From the NCBI RefSeq assembly GCF_947488945.1, contig NZ_CANLBS010000002.1, positions 310,001-374,000 on the forward strand: a DNA stretch of 64,000 nucleotides, written 5' to 3'. The translations under genes were made by a program, and so were the position numbers. Below are positions 44,345 through 53,101 of the stretch, piece after piece. Below the pieces are notes generated by a model. That model did not search any database and was not told the DNA's origin. It saw nothing but the letters and a program-made list of their open reading frames with translations. The number at the start of each line of letters is the position of its first letter. Position 1 is the stretch's first letter. The DNA is from an uncultured Streptomyces sp. GTDB lineage: Bacteria; Actinomycetota; Actinomycetes; Streptomycetales; Streptomycetaceae.

Positions 44345-45720
44345 TGGTCGTCCTCCACGATCGGGGCGATGACGCCGGTCCGCGCGCTGTCGGGGCCGGG
44401 GGTGCGGGCCATGTCGCTGACCCGGATCAGCAGCGCGACGATGACCCAGTTGGTCACGACGGACGAACCGCCCTGCGCCAGGAACGGCATCGCCATGCCG
44501 GTCAGCGGGATCAGGCCCATCACCCCGCCCGCGATGACGAAGACCTGAAGGGCCAGGATCGAGGCGAGCCCCACGGCCAGCAACCGGCCGAAGGGGTCGC
44601 GCAGGGCGAGCCCCGCCCGGTAGCCCCGCGCCACCAGGAGCGCGTACAGCAGGAAGATCGCGGTCAGCCCCGCCAGGCCCAGTTCCTCGCCCGCGGTGGC
44701 CAGGATGAAGTCGGACTTCGCGGCGAACCCGATGAGGACCGAGTGGCCGAGACCGAGCCCGGTGCCCAGCATGCCGCCCGCCGCGAACGCGAACAGCGAC
44801 TGCGCGAGCTGGCCGGGACCGCGCCCGGCGTCGATCGAGGCGAACGGGTCGAGCCAGTCCTGCACCCTGCTGTGCACGTGCGGTTCGTAACCGCCCACGA
44901 CGAACGCCCCCACGGCCGCCAGCAGCAGTCCGACGGCGATCCAGCCGGTCCGGCCGGTCGCCACGTACAGCAGGATGACGAAGAGGCCGAAGAAGAGGAG
45001 CGAGGTGCCGAGGTCGCGTTCGAGGACCAGGACGCCGACGCTGATCAGCCAGATCGCCACGATCGGACCCAGCACCCGGCCGGTGGGGAGCTGGAGCCGC
45101 CAGACCTTGCGGCCGGTGTACGCGAGGGCGTGGCGGTTGGCGGCCAGGTACGCGGCGAAGAAGACCGCCAGCAGGATCTTGGCGAACTCGCCCGGCTGGA
45201 AGGAGAGACCGCCGATCCGGATCCAGATCCGGGCGCCGTTCACCGCGGGGAAGAAGATGGGCACGATCATCAGCACGAGCGCGGCGGCCACCGACAGGTA
45301 GGCGTACCGCTGGAGCACCCGGTGGTCGCGCAGGAACACCACCACCGCGATGAACAGGGCGGCCCCGAGCGTGGACCAGACGAGCTGGGTGGGGGCGGCG
45401 GTGTCCGACGGCGTCTCCAGGTCGAGCCGGTAGATCAGCACCAGCCCCAGCCCGTTGAGCAGCACCGCGATCGGCAGCAGCAGCGGATCGGCGTACGGGG
45501 CGCGGAAGCGGACGGCGAGGTGTGCCAGCAGGGCGAGCAGCCCCAGCCCGGCCCCGTAACCGGCGACGTCCGGCGGCACCGCGTCGTCGTGGGCCAGACC
45601 GACGGCCGCGTACCCGTAGACCGGGATGAGGACCGCACCGACCAGGAGCGCGAGTTCCACCCCGCGCCGCTTCGGCAGACGGAGCTCGGGTGGGGGCGCG
45701 TCCGCCGGCGTTGCGGTCAT
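44341..45720 (-). CDS. RodA/FtsW/SpoVE-family peptidoglycan glycosyltransferase
   Basis: 459 residues from ATG 45720; an upstream extension lacks any ribosome site. About 10-11 membrane helices, with SEDS hallmarks NGARIWIRIGGLSFQPGEFAKI, LERDLGTSLLFFGLF and GMAMPFLAQGGSS. SEDS proteins polymerise glycan strands from lipid II and need a class B PBP, here the next gene, coupled by a 4-bp overlap. There is no clear Shine-Dalgarno, so translation may be leaderless or the start a few codons upstream. Confidence 0.94.
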   Translation of the reverse strand: MTATPADAPPPELRLPKRRGVELALLVGAVLIPVYGYAAVGLAHDDAVPPDVAGYGAGLGLLALLAHLAVRFRAPYADPLLLPIAVLLNGLGLVLIYRLDLETPSDTAAPTQLVWSTLGAALFIAVVVFLRDHRVLQRYAYLSVAAALVLMIVPIFFPAVNGARIWIRIGGLSFQPGEFAKILLAVFFAAYLAANRHALAYTGRKVWRLQLPTGRVLGPIVAIWLISVGVLVLERDLGTSLLFFGLFVILLYVATGRTGWIAVGLLLAAVGAFVVGGYEPHVHSRVQDWLDPFASIDAGRGPGQLAQSLFAFAAGGMLGTGLGLGHSVLIGFAAKSDFILATAGEELGLAGLTAIFLLYALLVARGYRAGLALRDPFGRLLAVGLASILALQVFVIAGGVMGLIPLTGMAMPFLAQGGSSVVTNWVIVALLIRVSDMARTPGPDSARTGVIAPIVEDDQ

Positions 45721-45844
45721 GGCACGCAACGTAGCAAGGCGACGGTCATATTTCCGTTGTGTAGGGGATTGGTACGGGCCCCCGCCCGCCCGGCCGTCCC
45801 CCGTCCGGTCCAAGGCGCGCCGGGGGAGGGAACGCCGGGAGGGC

Positions 45845-47131
45845 TCAGCCCTGCGGGCGCGGCGGACCCGGCTGCCGGGGGTCGTGGAGCGGGAGGGTCA
45901 GCAGCGCCTCGGCGCCGCCGTCCGGCGGGTTGCGCAGCGTCAGCACCGCGCCGATCGCCTCCGCCTGCCCCAGGGCGATCGTCAGGCCGAGACCGTGGCC
46001 CTTGCCGCCGTCCTCGGTGCGGAACCGCTGCGGGCCGCCCGCGGTCAGGTACTCGGGGAAGCCCGGACCCCGGTCGCGTACCGACACGGTCGCCCCGTCC
46101 ACCGTCACGGTGACCGGCGGGGCCCCGTGCTGCCGGGCGTTGGCCACCAGATTGCCGAGCACCCGCTCCAGCCTGCGCCGGTCGGTCTCGACCAGCGCGG
46201 GCGGGCCCACCACCCGCACCGAGACCTCCGGGCCGGCCGCCCGCACCGCCCGGTCGACCAGCGGGGCCGGCGCGTGCACCGACAGGTCGGCCTGCTCCGT
46301 GCGGGCGTCGAGCCGGGAGATCTCCAGCAGATCCTCCGTCAGCGCCCGCATGGCGCCGACCCGGTCCCGCACCATCTCGGCGGGGCGGCCGGGCGGCAGC
46401 AGTTCGGCGGCGGCCCACAGCCCGGTCAGCGGGGTGCGCAGCTCGTGCGCCACGTCGGCGGTGAACCGCTGCTCCGCCTGGAGCCTGCGCTGCAGGGACG
46501 AGGCCATGGTGTCCAGCGCCCCCGCCACGACCGCGACCTCGTCCTGCGACCGGGAGGGCGCCCCGGTCCGGGGATCCCCGACCCGCGCGTCCAGGTCGCC
46601 CGCGCTGATCCGGCGCGCCACCCGCGCGGTCTGCTTCAGCCGCCGCGTCACCCGGCCCACGGCGAACAGCCCGACGAGCAGCGTCGCCGCGACGGCCAGC
46701 AGCGACGAGCCGACGATCGCCCGGTCCAGACCGCCGATCGTGCGGGCCCCCTGGCTGTAGTCGGTCCAGGTGGCGATCGCCCGCCCGTCGGCCGGGGCCG
46801 CCGCCCACATCACGGGGCCCGGCGGGCCGTCCCCGACGGCGGTGCCCCGCTCGCCGCCGGCCGCGAGCGCCCGCAGCGCGCCGGGCAGTCCCTCGGGGTC
46901 GACCCCGGAACCCGGCGGCAGCGGCTCGCCCGCCTCGTACGCGCGGGTGATCAGGTCCAGCCGGTCCAGCGACTTCTCCCGCGCGTGGCCCACGGTCTGC
47001 CGGGTGACGGCGGTGTGCACGAGCACACCCAGCAGGGCGGCCAGCACGCAGCACATGGCGGTCAGGAAGACGGCCGACTTCCAGGTGAGCGTCGCCGTCC
47101 AGGCGGGCCCGCGCAGTCGCGGCCGCCTCAC
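45845..47131 (-). CDS. Sensor histidine kinase without an adjacent response regulator
   Basis: 428 residues from GTG 47131, overlapping the lipoprotein stop by 4 bp. Membrane helix SAVFLTAMCCVLAALLGVLV, an extracytoplasmic sensor of about 130 residues, a second helix (AIVGSSLLAVAATLLVGLFA), HAMP, H box FTADVAHELRTPLTGL, N box NLVANARQHGA, DRGPGFP and GHGLGLTIA. The long upstream frame that would fuse it to another protein is a shadow of the lipoprotein gene. No response regulator gene is on either side, so its partner must be elsewhere. The coupled lipoprotein may be its accessory sensor, as CseA is for CseC. Confidence 0.9.
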   Translation of the reverse strand: MRRPRLRGPAWTATLTWKSAVFLTAMCCVLAALLGVLVHTAVTRQTVGHAREKSLDRLDLITRAYEAGEPLPPGSGVDPEGLPGALRALAAGGERGTAVGDGPPGPVMWAAAPADGRAIATWTDYSQGARTIGGLDRAIVGSSLLAVAATLLVGLFAVGRVTRRLKQTARVARRISAGDLDARVGDPRTGAPSRSQDEVAVVAGALDTMASSLQRRLQAEQRFTADVAHELRTPLTGLWAAAELLPPGRPAEMVRDRVGAMRALTEDLLEISRLDARTEQADLSVHAPAPLVDRAVRAAGPEVSVRVVGPPALVETDRRRLERVLGNLVANARQHGAPPVTVTVDGATVSVRDRGPGFPEYLTAGGPQRFRTEDGGKGHGLGLTIALGQAEAIGAVLTLRNPPDGGAEALLTLPLHDPRQPGPPRPQG

Positions 47132-47928
47132 GGGGTCCGCCCGGTGCCGGACGGCGCGGGAGTCGGGGACGGAGCGGCGGGACCGGTGGCCGACGGGGAG
47201 GGGCGCCCGCTGCCCGGCGGCCGCCACCCGGACCCGTCCGGGCTGCGCAGGATCTCGTCGCGGGTGGGCAGCATCGCACCCTGCCGTCGGTCCCAGGACC
47301 ACGCGGTGCGGTACTCGTAGCCGGGGATCACCGAGGGGGCCCGCACGATCAGGTCCCGCCCGGCCAACTGCACGCTGATGACGGCGTCCGAGGTCGCCAT
47401 GATCCGGGTCAGCCCCGCCCGTCCGGCGGAGTACACCCGTACCGAGAGCTGCCGGCCGGGCAGCCGCACCGCCAGGATCAGCTCGTCCTCGCCGTCCCCG
47501 GTCAGATCCCGGTAGTACGGCGCGAGCACCGGGCAGTCCCCCGGATCGGCGGGGCACGCGCGGACCTGCCGCACGGTCTCGGCCGGCAGGACGTCGGAGT
47601 CGTCGGCCCGGGCCGGCACCGCCTTCAGCCCCGCCGTCACCACGGCCACCGGGTCCAGCTCCCGCACCCCGCCGGCGGGCACCTCGACGCCGGGGATGCG
47701 GGCGGTCACGCCCTCGCCGTAGTCGTGCGGGGCGGCCGACGCGGCGGGCAGCTCCGGCCACAGCCGGGACGGCCCCACGGCGGACGGCGCCCGTCCCGCG
47801 CTCACCGGGTCCCGGACGTCGTCGCCGCAGCCGGTGAGCAGGGTGGTGCAGGCGGCGACGGCGCACACCATCGCGGTCCGGCCGCCCCCGGCGCGCACGG
47901 CGGCGGGGGACGTGCGGTGGGGGCGCAC
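47128..47928 (-). CDS. Putative lipoprotein, coupled to the sensor kinase
   Basis: 266 residues from GTG 47928 with GGAAGG six bases upstream. The signal ends in a lipobox ACTTLLTGC. The mature part has a repeat-like YYRDLTGDGEDELILAVRL segment, similar to FG-GAP/calcium-binding loops, and strands (SVRVYSAGRAGLTRIMATSD), then a Pro/Ser/Thr-rich tail. No family name is certain. Its stop overlaps the kinase start, so it is made in step with that kinase; a role as an extracytoplasmic accessory is inference. Confidence 0.8.
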   Translation of the reverse strand: MRPHRTSPAAVRAGGGRTAMVCAVAACTTLLTGCGDDVRDPVSAGRAPSAVGPSRLWPELPAASAAPHDYGEGVTARIPGVEVPAGGVRELDPVAVVTAGLKAVPARADDSDVLPAETVRQVRACPADPGDCPVLAPYYRDLTGDGEDELILAVRLPGRQLSVRVYSAGRAGLTRIMATSDAVISVQLAGRDLIVRAPSVIPGYEYRTAWSWDRRQGAMLPTRDEILRSPDGSGWRPPGSGRPSPSATGPAAPSPTPAPSGTGRTP

Positions 47929-48088
47929 GTGCTTCCTTCCGTCTCGGCCGCCGCGCGACGGCGGCACCCGCGCCCGGCGGGCGCGCTCGGGTCCAGACCC
48001 TACGGGCTGCCGCGCGCTTCCCCGCGCATCAGCGCGCGACCGGCCGCCCGCCGGCCCGGCCCGCCCCGTGCCGGCCGGCCGGCACGGC

Positions 48089-48406
48089 TCAGCGCTGGTA
48101 CGGGTTCTGGCCGGGCGGCACCGCGCCCTGCTGCGGGGCGCCCCGGAACGGGTTGCCCCCGTCCGGGCCCGCCCCCTGCTGGGCGAGGAGCTGCTCCGCC
48201 TGCTCCTTCGGTATCCGCTGCTCGCCGCCGCAGAACGTGCACTGGGTGGCGTACTTCGTGGAGAACGGGAAGAGCGGGATGAAGAAGAGCGTGAACTTGG
48301 TGACCCGCTTGCGCAGGGTGTGCGCGGCCGGATTGCCGCACCAGCCGCACACCATGGTGAGCACGGCCAGTTGGTAGAGGTAGCCGCGCGTACCGAAGAT
48401 GATCAT
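48089..48406 (-). CDS. Zinc-ribbon domain protein
   Basis: 105 residues from ATG 48406. Two CxxC pairs form a zinc ribbon: CGWCGN (about 20) and CTFCGG (about 57). Hydrophobic stretch VTKFTLFFIPLFPFST lies between. The C-terminus is Gln/Gly/Pro-rich. It may be a small membrane-associated zinc protein; function unknown. Upstream in-frame extension has no ribosome site. Confidence 0.8.
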   Translation of the reverse strand: MIIFGTRGYLYQLAVLTMVCGWCGNPAAHTLRKRVTKFTLFFIPLFPFSTKYATQCTFCGGEQRIPKEQAEQLLAQQGAGPDGGNPFRGAPQQGAVPPGQNPYQR

Positions 48407-48473
48407 GTTCGTGTCCTTCCCCGTGCCAGGCGTCCGGTCGGTCCGGTACGCCGGTGGGCGCGGGCGTGCGCCG

Positions 48474-50588
48474 TCACGCCCCGTCCACGTCGAGCGCCCG
48501 CCGGCACGAGGCCAGCAGCCGTTCGTCCTCCTGGACGTCGTTGCTGCCGTATCCACCGCCCACGGCGTTGTGGCGGCGGACGCGGATCAGTTCGGCCCGC
48601 AGCAGCCGCGCCGTCTCCGAGCCTGCCGCAACAGCACCCGCCCGCGCCAGGCAGTCCGCCACCCGGACCCGCTCCTGCGGCCTTTCCACCCAGGCGGAAC
48701 GCAGTACCGGCAGCGACTCGCCGATCCGCCCCGACACCTCCCACAGGGCGACCGCCGCCGCGACCCGCAGCCACGGCTCGGGATGGCGCAGCAGCGGCCG
48801 CAGGAGCGGGACCGCCTCCCCGGCCCGGCCGCCGAGGTGCCCCAGCGCGGTCACCGCCGCCCCCCGTTCGGCGACCCGTTCGGCGGCCAGCCCGCCGATC
48901 AGCACCGGCAGCGCCGCCTCGGCGTCCCCGGACACCGCGTACAGCGCCTCGGCGGCCTCCGTCGCGGTCGCCCCCGACGGCCACCGGATCAGCGTCCGCA
49001 GCTCCGGCTCCGCGCAGGCCGCCGCCGGACCGAACGAGGCCAGCGCCCGCAGCGCCGCCCGGCGCAGCCACGCGCCCCGGAACTCCGGCGCGCCGCGCAG
49101 CACCCGCAGCACCTCCGGAGCCGCCTCGCCCGCGCGGAGCGCGGTCAGCCCCGTCAGCAGCGGGACCGCCCGGTCGTACAGGCCCTCGTCCAGCGCCGCC
49201 CCGCCCAGCTTCCGGCGCAGCGGACCCGCCAGCGGAGCCGCGGCGTCGCCGAGCGCCCGCACCGCGTCCCCCAGGTCGTGCGGCGTCACCGGCCGCTCCA
49301 GGGCGGCGGCCAGCGCCGGGACCGCCCTCGGGTCGCCCGTACGCGCCAGCGCCCGCAGGGCGTGGCCCAGTCCGGGCGGACCGCTCCGCCACCGCCGCAC
49401 CCAGTCCGCCGGGTCGGACGCCACCCGGGCCGCCAGATCGTCGGCGGCCGGGGCGGCGAGCCGGAAGAGTCCTTCGAGCATCTGGGCCGCGGCCTCGGCG
49501 GCCCGCGGCTCCGGGTCCGCGAGCCGTCGCCCCACCAGCCGTACCAGTTCCTCGTACGAGCCCCGCCAGGCCCGCACCAGACCGCCGGCCATCCGGACCG
49601 CGTCGATCCGCTGCGTCGGCTCGGGGCTCTGCACCTGCCCGACCAGCAGCGCCGTGCGGACGGCCACCCGGTCGTCCAGCCCGGTGTGCAGGGTCCGCAG
49701 CAGGTCGCAGGCCCACGGCGCGGACCGGCCGCCCGCCGCACCGGTGTCCTCGGGCGCGGCGGGTTCCGGCGTTCCGGCGTCCTCGGGTGCGGTGTCCGCG
49801 GTGCCGTCCGTCGGGGGAGTGCGCTCGGCCGCACGGTCGGCACCGGCCGGAACTCGGGGCGGTGCGGTCCGCAGCTCCCGGAGCAGCCCGTCCACCCGCG
49901 TCACCAGGTCGCCGGGCAGCTCGTCGGGGCCGCACCGCGCGAGCTGGGCGAGGGCGGCCAGTCGCAGTCCGGGGGTGGCGGCCTCCCGCGCGAGGCCCCC
50001 GAGCCAGAGCGCCACGGGCGCGCCGAGCGCACCGTGCCGCAGCGCGGTCAGCGCCGCGGCCTCCACCAGGGCGAGCCGCACCTCCTCGTCCTCCTCCGCG
50101 TCCATCCGCTCCCGCAGCAGCGCCAGTACGTCGAAGGGCCGGCTGTGGAGCGTGGCGAGCGCCAGCGGCACCGCGAGCCGGACCCCCCGGTCCGGATCGG
50201 CGACCATGCCGAGGAACACGTCCGCGCCGGCCGCCACGGCCGAGGCCGCCATGGCGTAGTTCGCGGCCTCCTCGGCCTCGTCCCCGCCCACCTCGTCCTC
50301 GTCGCCGTCCAGGTCGATCGAGCCGATGCTGGTCAGCAGCTCCACGATCCCGCCCCGGTCGTCCACCCCGGGCTCGGCGACGAGTTCGAAGAGGAACGGG
50401 ATGCAGGCCAGCGTGCAGCCGTAGACGTCGCCCTGGTGGTGCACGGAGCCGTACATCCCGTCCAGCGCGCGCTCGCGCTCCGAGGCGTCCCGCGACGCGA
50501 GACCCTCCAGCAGCGCCGGCACGTCGTCGGCGGGCCCGTGTGCATGTCTCATCGAGGCCCAGTCCACCTCGTAGATCCCCGTCAGCAA
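48474..50588 (-). CDS. HEAT-repeat (PBS-lyase type) protein
   Basis: 704 residues from TTG 50588 with AAGGGGG five to six bases upstream. It is made of tandem helical HEAT/armadillo repeats (RAALRALASFGPAAACAEPELRTL, AVTALGHLGGRAGEAVPLLR, AAAVALWEVSGRIGESLPVL). Early residues have YGSVHHQGDVYGCTLACIPFLFEL. The middle contains a Pro/Ala-rich insert. HEAT scaffolds bind proteins; no enzyme motif. It follows the LigD-Pol gene on the same strand but after a terminator-like hairpin, so a repair link is not implied. Confidence 0.85.
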   Translation of the reverse strand: MLTGIYEVDWASMRHAHGPADDVPALLEGLASRDASERERALDGMYGSVHHQGDVYGCTLACIPFLFELVAEPGVDDRGGIVELLTSIGSIDLDGDEDEVGGDEAEEAANYAMAASAVAAGADVFLGMVADPDRGVRLAVPLALATLHSRPFDVLALLRERMDAEEDEEVRLALVEAAALTALRHGALGAPVALWLGGLAREAATPGLRLAALAQLARCGPDELPGDLVTRVDGLLRELRTAPPRVPAGADRAAERTPPTDGTADTAPEDAGTPEPAAPEDTGAAGGRSAPWACDLLRTLHTGLDDRVAVRTALLVGQVQSPEPTQRIDAVRMAGGLVRAWRGSYEELVRLVGRRLADPEPRAAEAAAQMLEGLFRLAAPAADDLAARVASDPADWVRRWRSGPPGLGHALRALARTGDPRAVPALAAALERPVTPHDLGDAVRALGDAAAPLAGPLRRKLGGAALDEGLYDRAVPLLTGLTALRAGEAAPEVLRVLRGAPEFRGAWLRRAALRALASFGPAAACAEPELRTLIRWPSGATATEAAEALYAVSGDAEAALPVLIGGLAAERVAERGAAVTALGHLGGRAGEAVPLLRPLLRHPEPWLRVAAAVALWEVSGRIGESLPVLRSAWVERPQERVRVADCLARAGAVAAGSETARLLRAELIRVRRHNAVGGGYGSNDVQEDERLLASCRRALDVDGA

Positions 50589-50776
50589 ACCGTCCCCCTT
50601 GGTGCTTTACACCTGCGACGGCGCGGCGCGGGACGTGGTTCCCGGCGCGCCGCGAACAGGTGCCTGCGCCGAGTCTGCACCACGCCACCGACAACCCACC
50701 CGCCGCGCACGGCCGTTCCCGGACGCCCCTCGGCCGGTGTGTCCTGCTCCGGTTTCCCGGCGCGGCCCGGCGCGGT

Positions 50777-50801
50777 GCCGCACGGCACGGCACGGTGCGG
50801 C
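50777..50801 (-). terminator. Hairpin after the LigD-polymerase gene
   Basis: GCCGCAC (50777-50783) pairs with GTGCGGC (50795-50801) within a GC-rich repeat-like stretch, about 50 bp after the stop. Weak but well placed. Confidence 0.45.
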
Positions 50802-50852
50802 GTGGCGTGGCCGTGTCCGGAGTGGGCCGGCCCGGTCGGGTGCCGCGTGCGG

Positions 50853-51758
50853 TCAGCGGCGGCGACGGCCGCCCGGCAGCGGTCGGGCCCGGTTCGGATT
50901 GATCAGGGGCGCCAGCAGGTCGCCGTGCCGTTCCAGCCGCGCGCCCATGTCGCCGGCCAGGAACACCAGCTCGGCGGGGTCGCGGCAGCCCTCGATCTCC
51001 TCCCAGGTGACCGGGGCGGACACGGTCGGCGCCTCCTTCGCCCGCAGCGTGTAGGGCGTGGCGGTCGTCTTCGCGGCGGCGTTCTGGCTGAAGTCGACGA
51101 AGACCTTGCCCGGCCGCAGCGACCGGGTCATCCGGTGCACGACCAGTTCCGGCAGCGCCTTCGCCGCCTCCACCGCCAGTGCCTTGGCATAGGCGGTGAC
51201 CTCGTCGGACGGGGTCGGCTCCAGCGGCACCAGCAGGTGCAGCCCCTTGGAGCCCGAGGTCTTGCCGTACGCCGGCAGGCCGTCACCGGCCAGCCGCTCC
51301 CGCAGCCAGAGGGCCACCTCGCAGCACTCCACCACGCCCGCCGGCGGGCCGGGGTCGAGATCGAACACCATCCGGTCGGCCACCGCCGGAGCCTCGGTCC
51401 GCCACTGCGGCGTGTGGAACTCCACCACCAGGTTGGCCGCCCACACCAGCGTCGACAGGTCCTGCACCACCACCTGTCTGGCGCTCTTGCCCTCGTGCCG
51501 TTCGACGACGATCTGGCGCACCCAGGAGGGCGTGCCGGGCGGCGGGTTCTTGGTGAAGAACCGCTGGCCCTCCGGCCCGTCGGGGTAGCGGAGGAACGAC
51601 ACCGGACGGTCGTACAGGTGTGCGAGCAGCGCCCCCGCGACGGTGGCCGCGTAGTAGTGCAGCACCTCACCCTTGGTCGTTCCGGTGGCCGGATACAGCA
51701 CCTTGTCGAGGTTGCTGAGGGGCAGTCGCCGGCCCTCCACCTCTGTGATCGGCGTCAT
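50853..51758 (-). CDS. LigD-type primase-polymerase of the NHEJ pathway
   Basis: 301 residues from ATG 51758. This is the LigD polymerase domain: start VEGRRLPLSNLDKVLYPATG, FFTKNPPPG, VFDLDPG (catalytic Asp pair), SGSKGLHLLVPL and RPGKVFVDFSQNAAAKTTATPYTLRAKEAPTVSAPVTW (split here). It is a free-standing polymerase with no ligase or nuclease domain, as usual in Streptomyces. It fills or adds nucleotides at double-strand breaks bridged by Ku, encoded divergently 59 bp away. The short shared region implies co-regulation. Confidence 0.93.
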   Translation of the reverse strand: MTPITEVEGRRLPLSNLDKVLYPATGTTKGEVLHYYAATVAGALLAHLYDRPVSFLRYPDGPEGQRFFTKNPPPGTPSWVRQIVVERHEGKSARQVVVQDLSTLVWAANLVVEFHTPQWRTEAPAVADRMVFDLDPGPPAGVVECCEVALWLRERLAGDGLPAYGKTSGSKGLHLLVPLEPTPSDEVTAYAKALAVEAAKALPELVVHRMTRSLRPGKVFVDFSQNAAAKTTATPYTLRAKEAPTVSAPVTWEEIEGCRDPAELVFLAGDMGARLERHGDLLAPLINPNRARPLPGGRRRR

Positions 51759-51817
51759 ACGATAAGAATCACACGAAAACACTCGTACGCGGTCATCGCG
51801 GCCGAAAGGGGTGAACG

Positions 51818-52969
51818 GTGAGGTCCCTCTGGAACGGTGCGATCTCCTTCGGGCTGGTCAGCATCCCCGTCAAGCTCATGAACGCGACCGAGAACCACGG
51901 CATCTCCTTCCGCCAGATCCACCTCACCGACGGTGGCCGGATCCGCTACCGCAGGGTGTGCGAGATCGACGACGAGGAGGTCGCGAGCGCCGAGACCGGC
52001 AAGGCGTACGAGGACGTGGACGGGTCGATGATCCCGATCACCGACGAGGACCTGGCCTCGCTGCCGCTGCACACCGCCAAGACGATCGAGATCGTGGCCT
52101 TCGTGCCGGCCGAGGTGATCGACCCGCTCCAGATGGAGGCTGCGTACTACCTCTGCGCCAACGGGGTCCCCGCGACCAAGCCGTACACCCTCCTGCGGGA
52201 GGCGCTGAACCGGAGCGGCAAGGTGGCGCTCGCCAAGTTCGCGCTGCGGGGCCGGGAGCGGCTCGGCATGCTCCGGGTCATGGGTGACGTGATCGCCATG
52301 CACGGGTTGCTGTGGCCGGACGAGATCCGGTCCCCGGAGGGAGTGGCCCCGGACGGGAACGTCACGGTCCGGGACGCCGAGCTCGACCTGGCCGACGCCC
52401 TGATGAACACCCTCGGCGACGTGGACCTGGACACCCTGCACGACGACTTCCGCGAGGCGGTCGAGGAACTCGTCGCCGCCAAGGCGGCGGGCGAGGCGGT
52501 GCCGCAGCCGGAACGGCCCGACGAGGGCGGCCAGGTGATCGACCTGCTCGCGGCCCTGGAGAAGAGCGTCAGCGCGGCGAAGAAGGAGCGTGGCGGAGGC
52601 GGCGCGGACGGCGGCGCCGAGTCGGAGCGGGTGGCCGACGTGCATCCGATCAAGGGCGCCGGCTCCCGCGGTTCGGGCGGGCGTTCGTCCTCCTCGCCCC
52701 GCTCGGCCGCTTCGCGTACGACCCCGACCGGGAAGCGGGTGCCCCGCTCCGGGACGGCCGCGAAGAAGGCGGAGCCGAAGGGCGGCGGGGTGAAGAAGTC
52801 GCCCTCCACGCCCGCGAAGGCCACGCCCGCGAAGAGCACCGCCGGGAAGAGCACCGCCGCGAAGAGCACTGCCGGGAAGAGTACCGCCGCGAAGACGGGG
52901 GCGAAGAAGGCGGGAGCGAAGAAGGCCACCGCGCGGAAGTCGGCTGCCGGTGGGCGCGGTCCGGGCTGA
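51818..52969 (+). CDS. ku: Ku homodimer protein of non-homologous end joining
   Basis: 383 residues from GTG 51818 (AAAGGGG upstream). Core Ku domain 1-255: MRSLWNGAISFGLVSIPVKL, FRQIHL, RYRRVCEIDDEEV, YYLCANG, GLLWPDEIRSPEGV. The tail from about 270 is basic and low-complexity, with the repeated pattern STAGKSTAAK, a histone H1-like extension known from bacterial Ku with extra DNA-binding ability. Ku threads onto DNA ends and recruits the polymerase encoded divergently and a ligase. A terminator follows after 28 bp. Confidence 0.95.
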   Translation: MRSLWNGAISFGLVSIPVKLMNATENHGISFRQIHLTDGGRIRYRRVCEIDDEEVASAETGKAYEDVDGSMIPITDEDLASLPLHTAKTIEIVAFVPAEVIDPLQMEAAYYLCANGVPATKPYTLLREALNRSGKVALAKFALRGRERLGMLRVMGDVIAMHGLLWPDEIRSPEGVAPDGNVTVRDAELDLADALMNTLGDVDLDTLHDDFREAVEELVAAKAAGEAVPQPERPDEGGQVIDLLAALEKSVSAAKKERGGGGADGGAESERVADVHPIKGAGSRGSGGRSSSSPRSAASRTTPTGKRVPRSGTAAKKAEPKGGGVKKSPSTPAKATPAKSTAGKSTAAKSTAGKSTAAKTGAKKAGAKKATARKSAAGGRGPG

Positions 52970-52997
52970 GACGGGGCCGGGCCCGGCTTCCCGGCCG

Positions 52998-53025
52998 AGG
53001 CCGCGGCGCGCGCCCGCCGCGGCCT
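52998..53025 (+). terminator. 11-bp hairpin after ku
   Basis: AGGCCGCGGCG (52998-53008) pairs with CGCCGCGGCCT (53015-53025), loop six bases. Confidence 0.75.
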
Positions 53026-53101
53026 GCCGGAGCGGATGCGCGCCCCCAACGGGCCCGCCCCGGGGGTCCGTTGTCCGGGCGGCCCCGTACGCTGTCGGCC
53101 C

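Noticed and set aside
45845..47866. Possible 673-residue fusion protein ending in the histidine kinase
   Set aside because: The extra N-terminal part overlaps the lipoprotein gene in another frame and has no domain; GTG 47131 with the 4-bp overlap is the better start. I also looked in it for a response regulator and found none.
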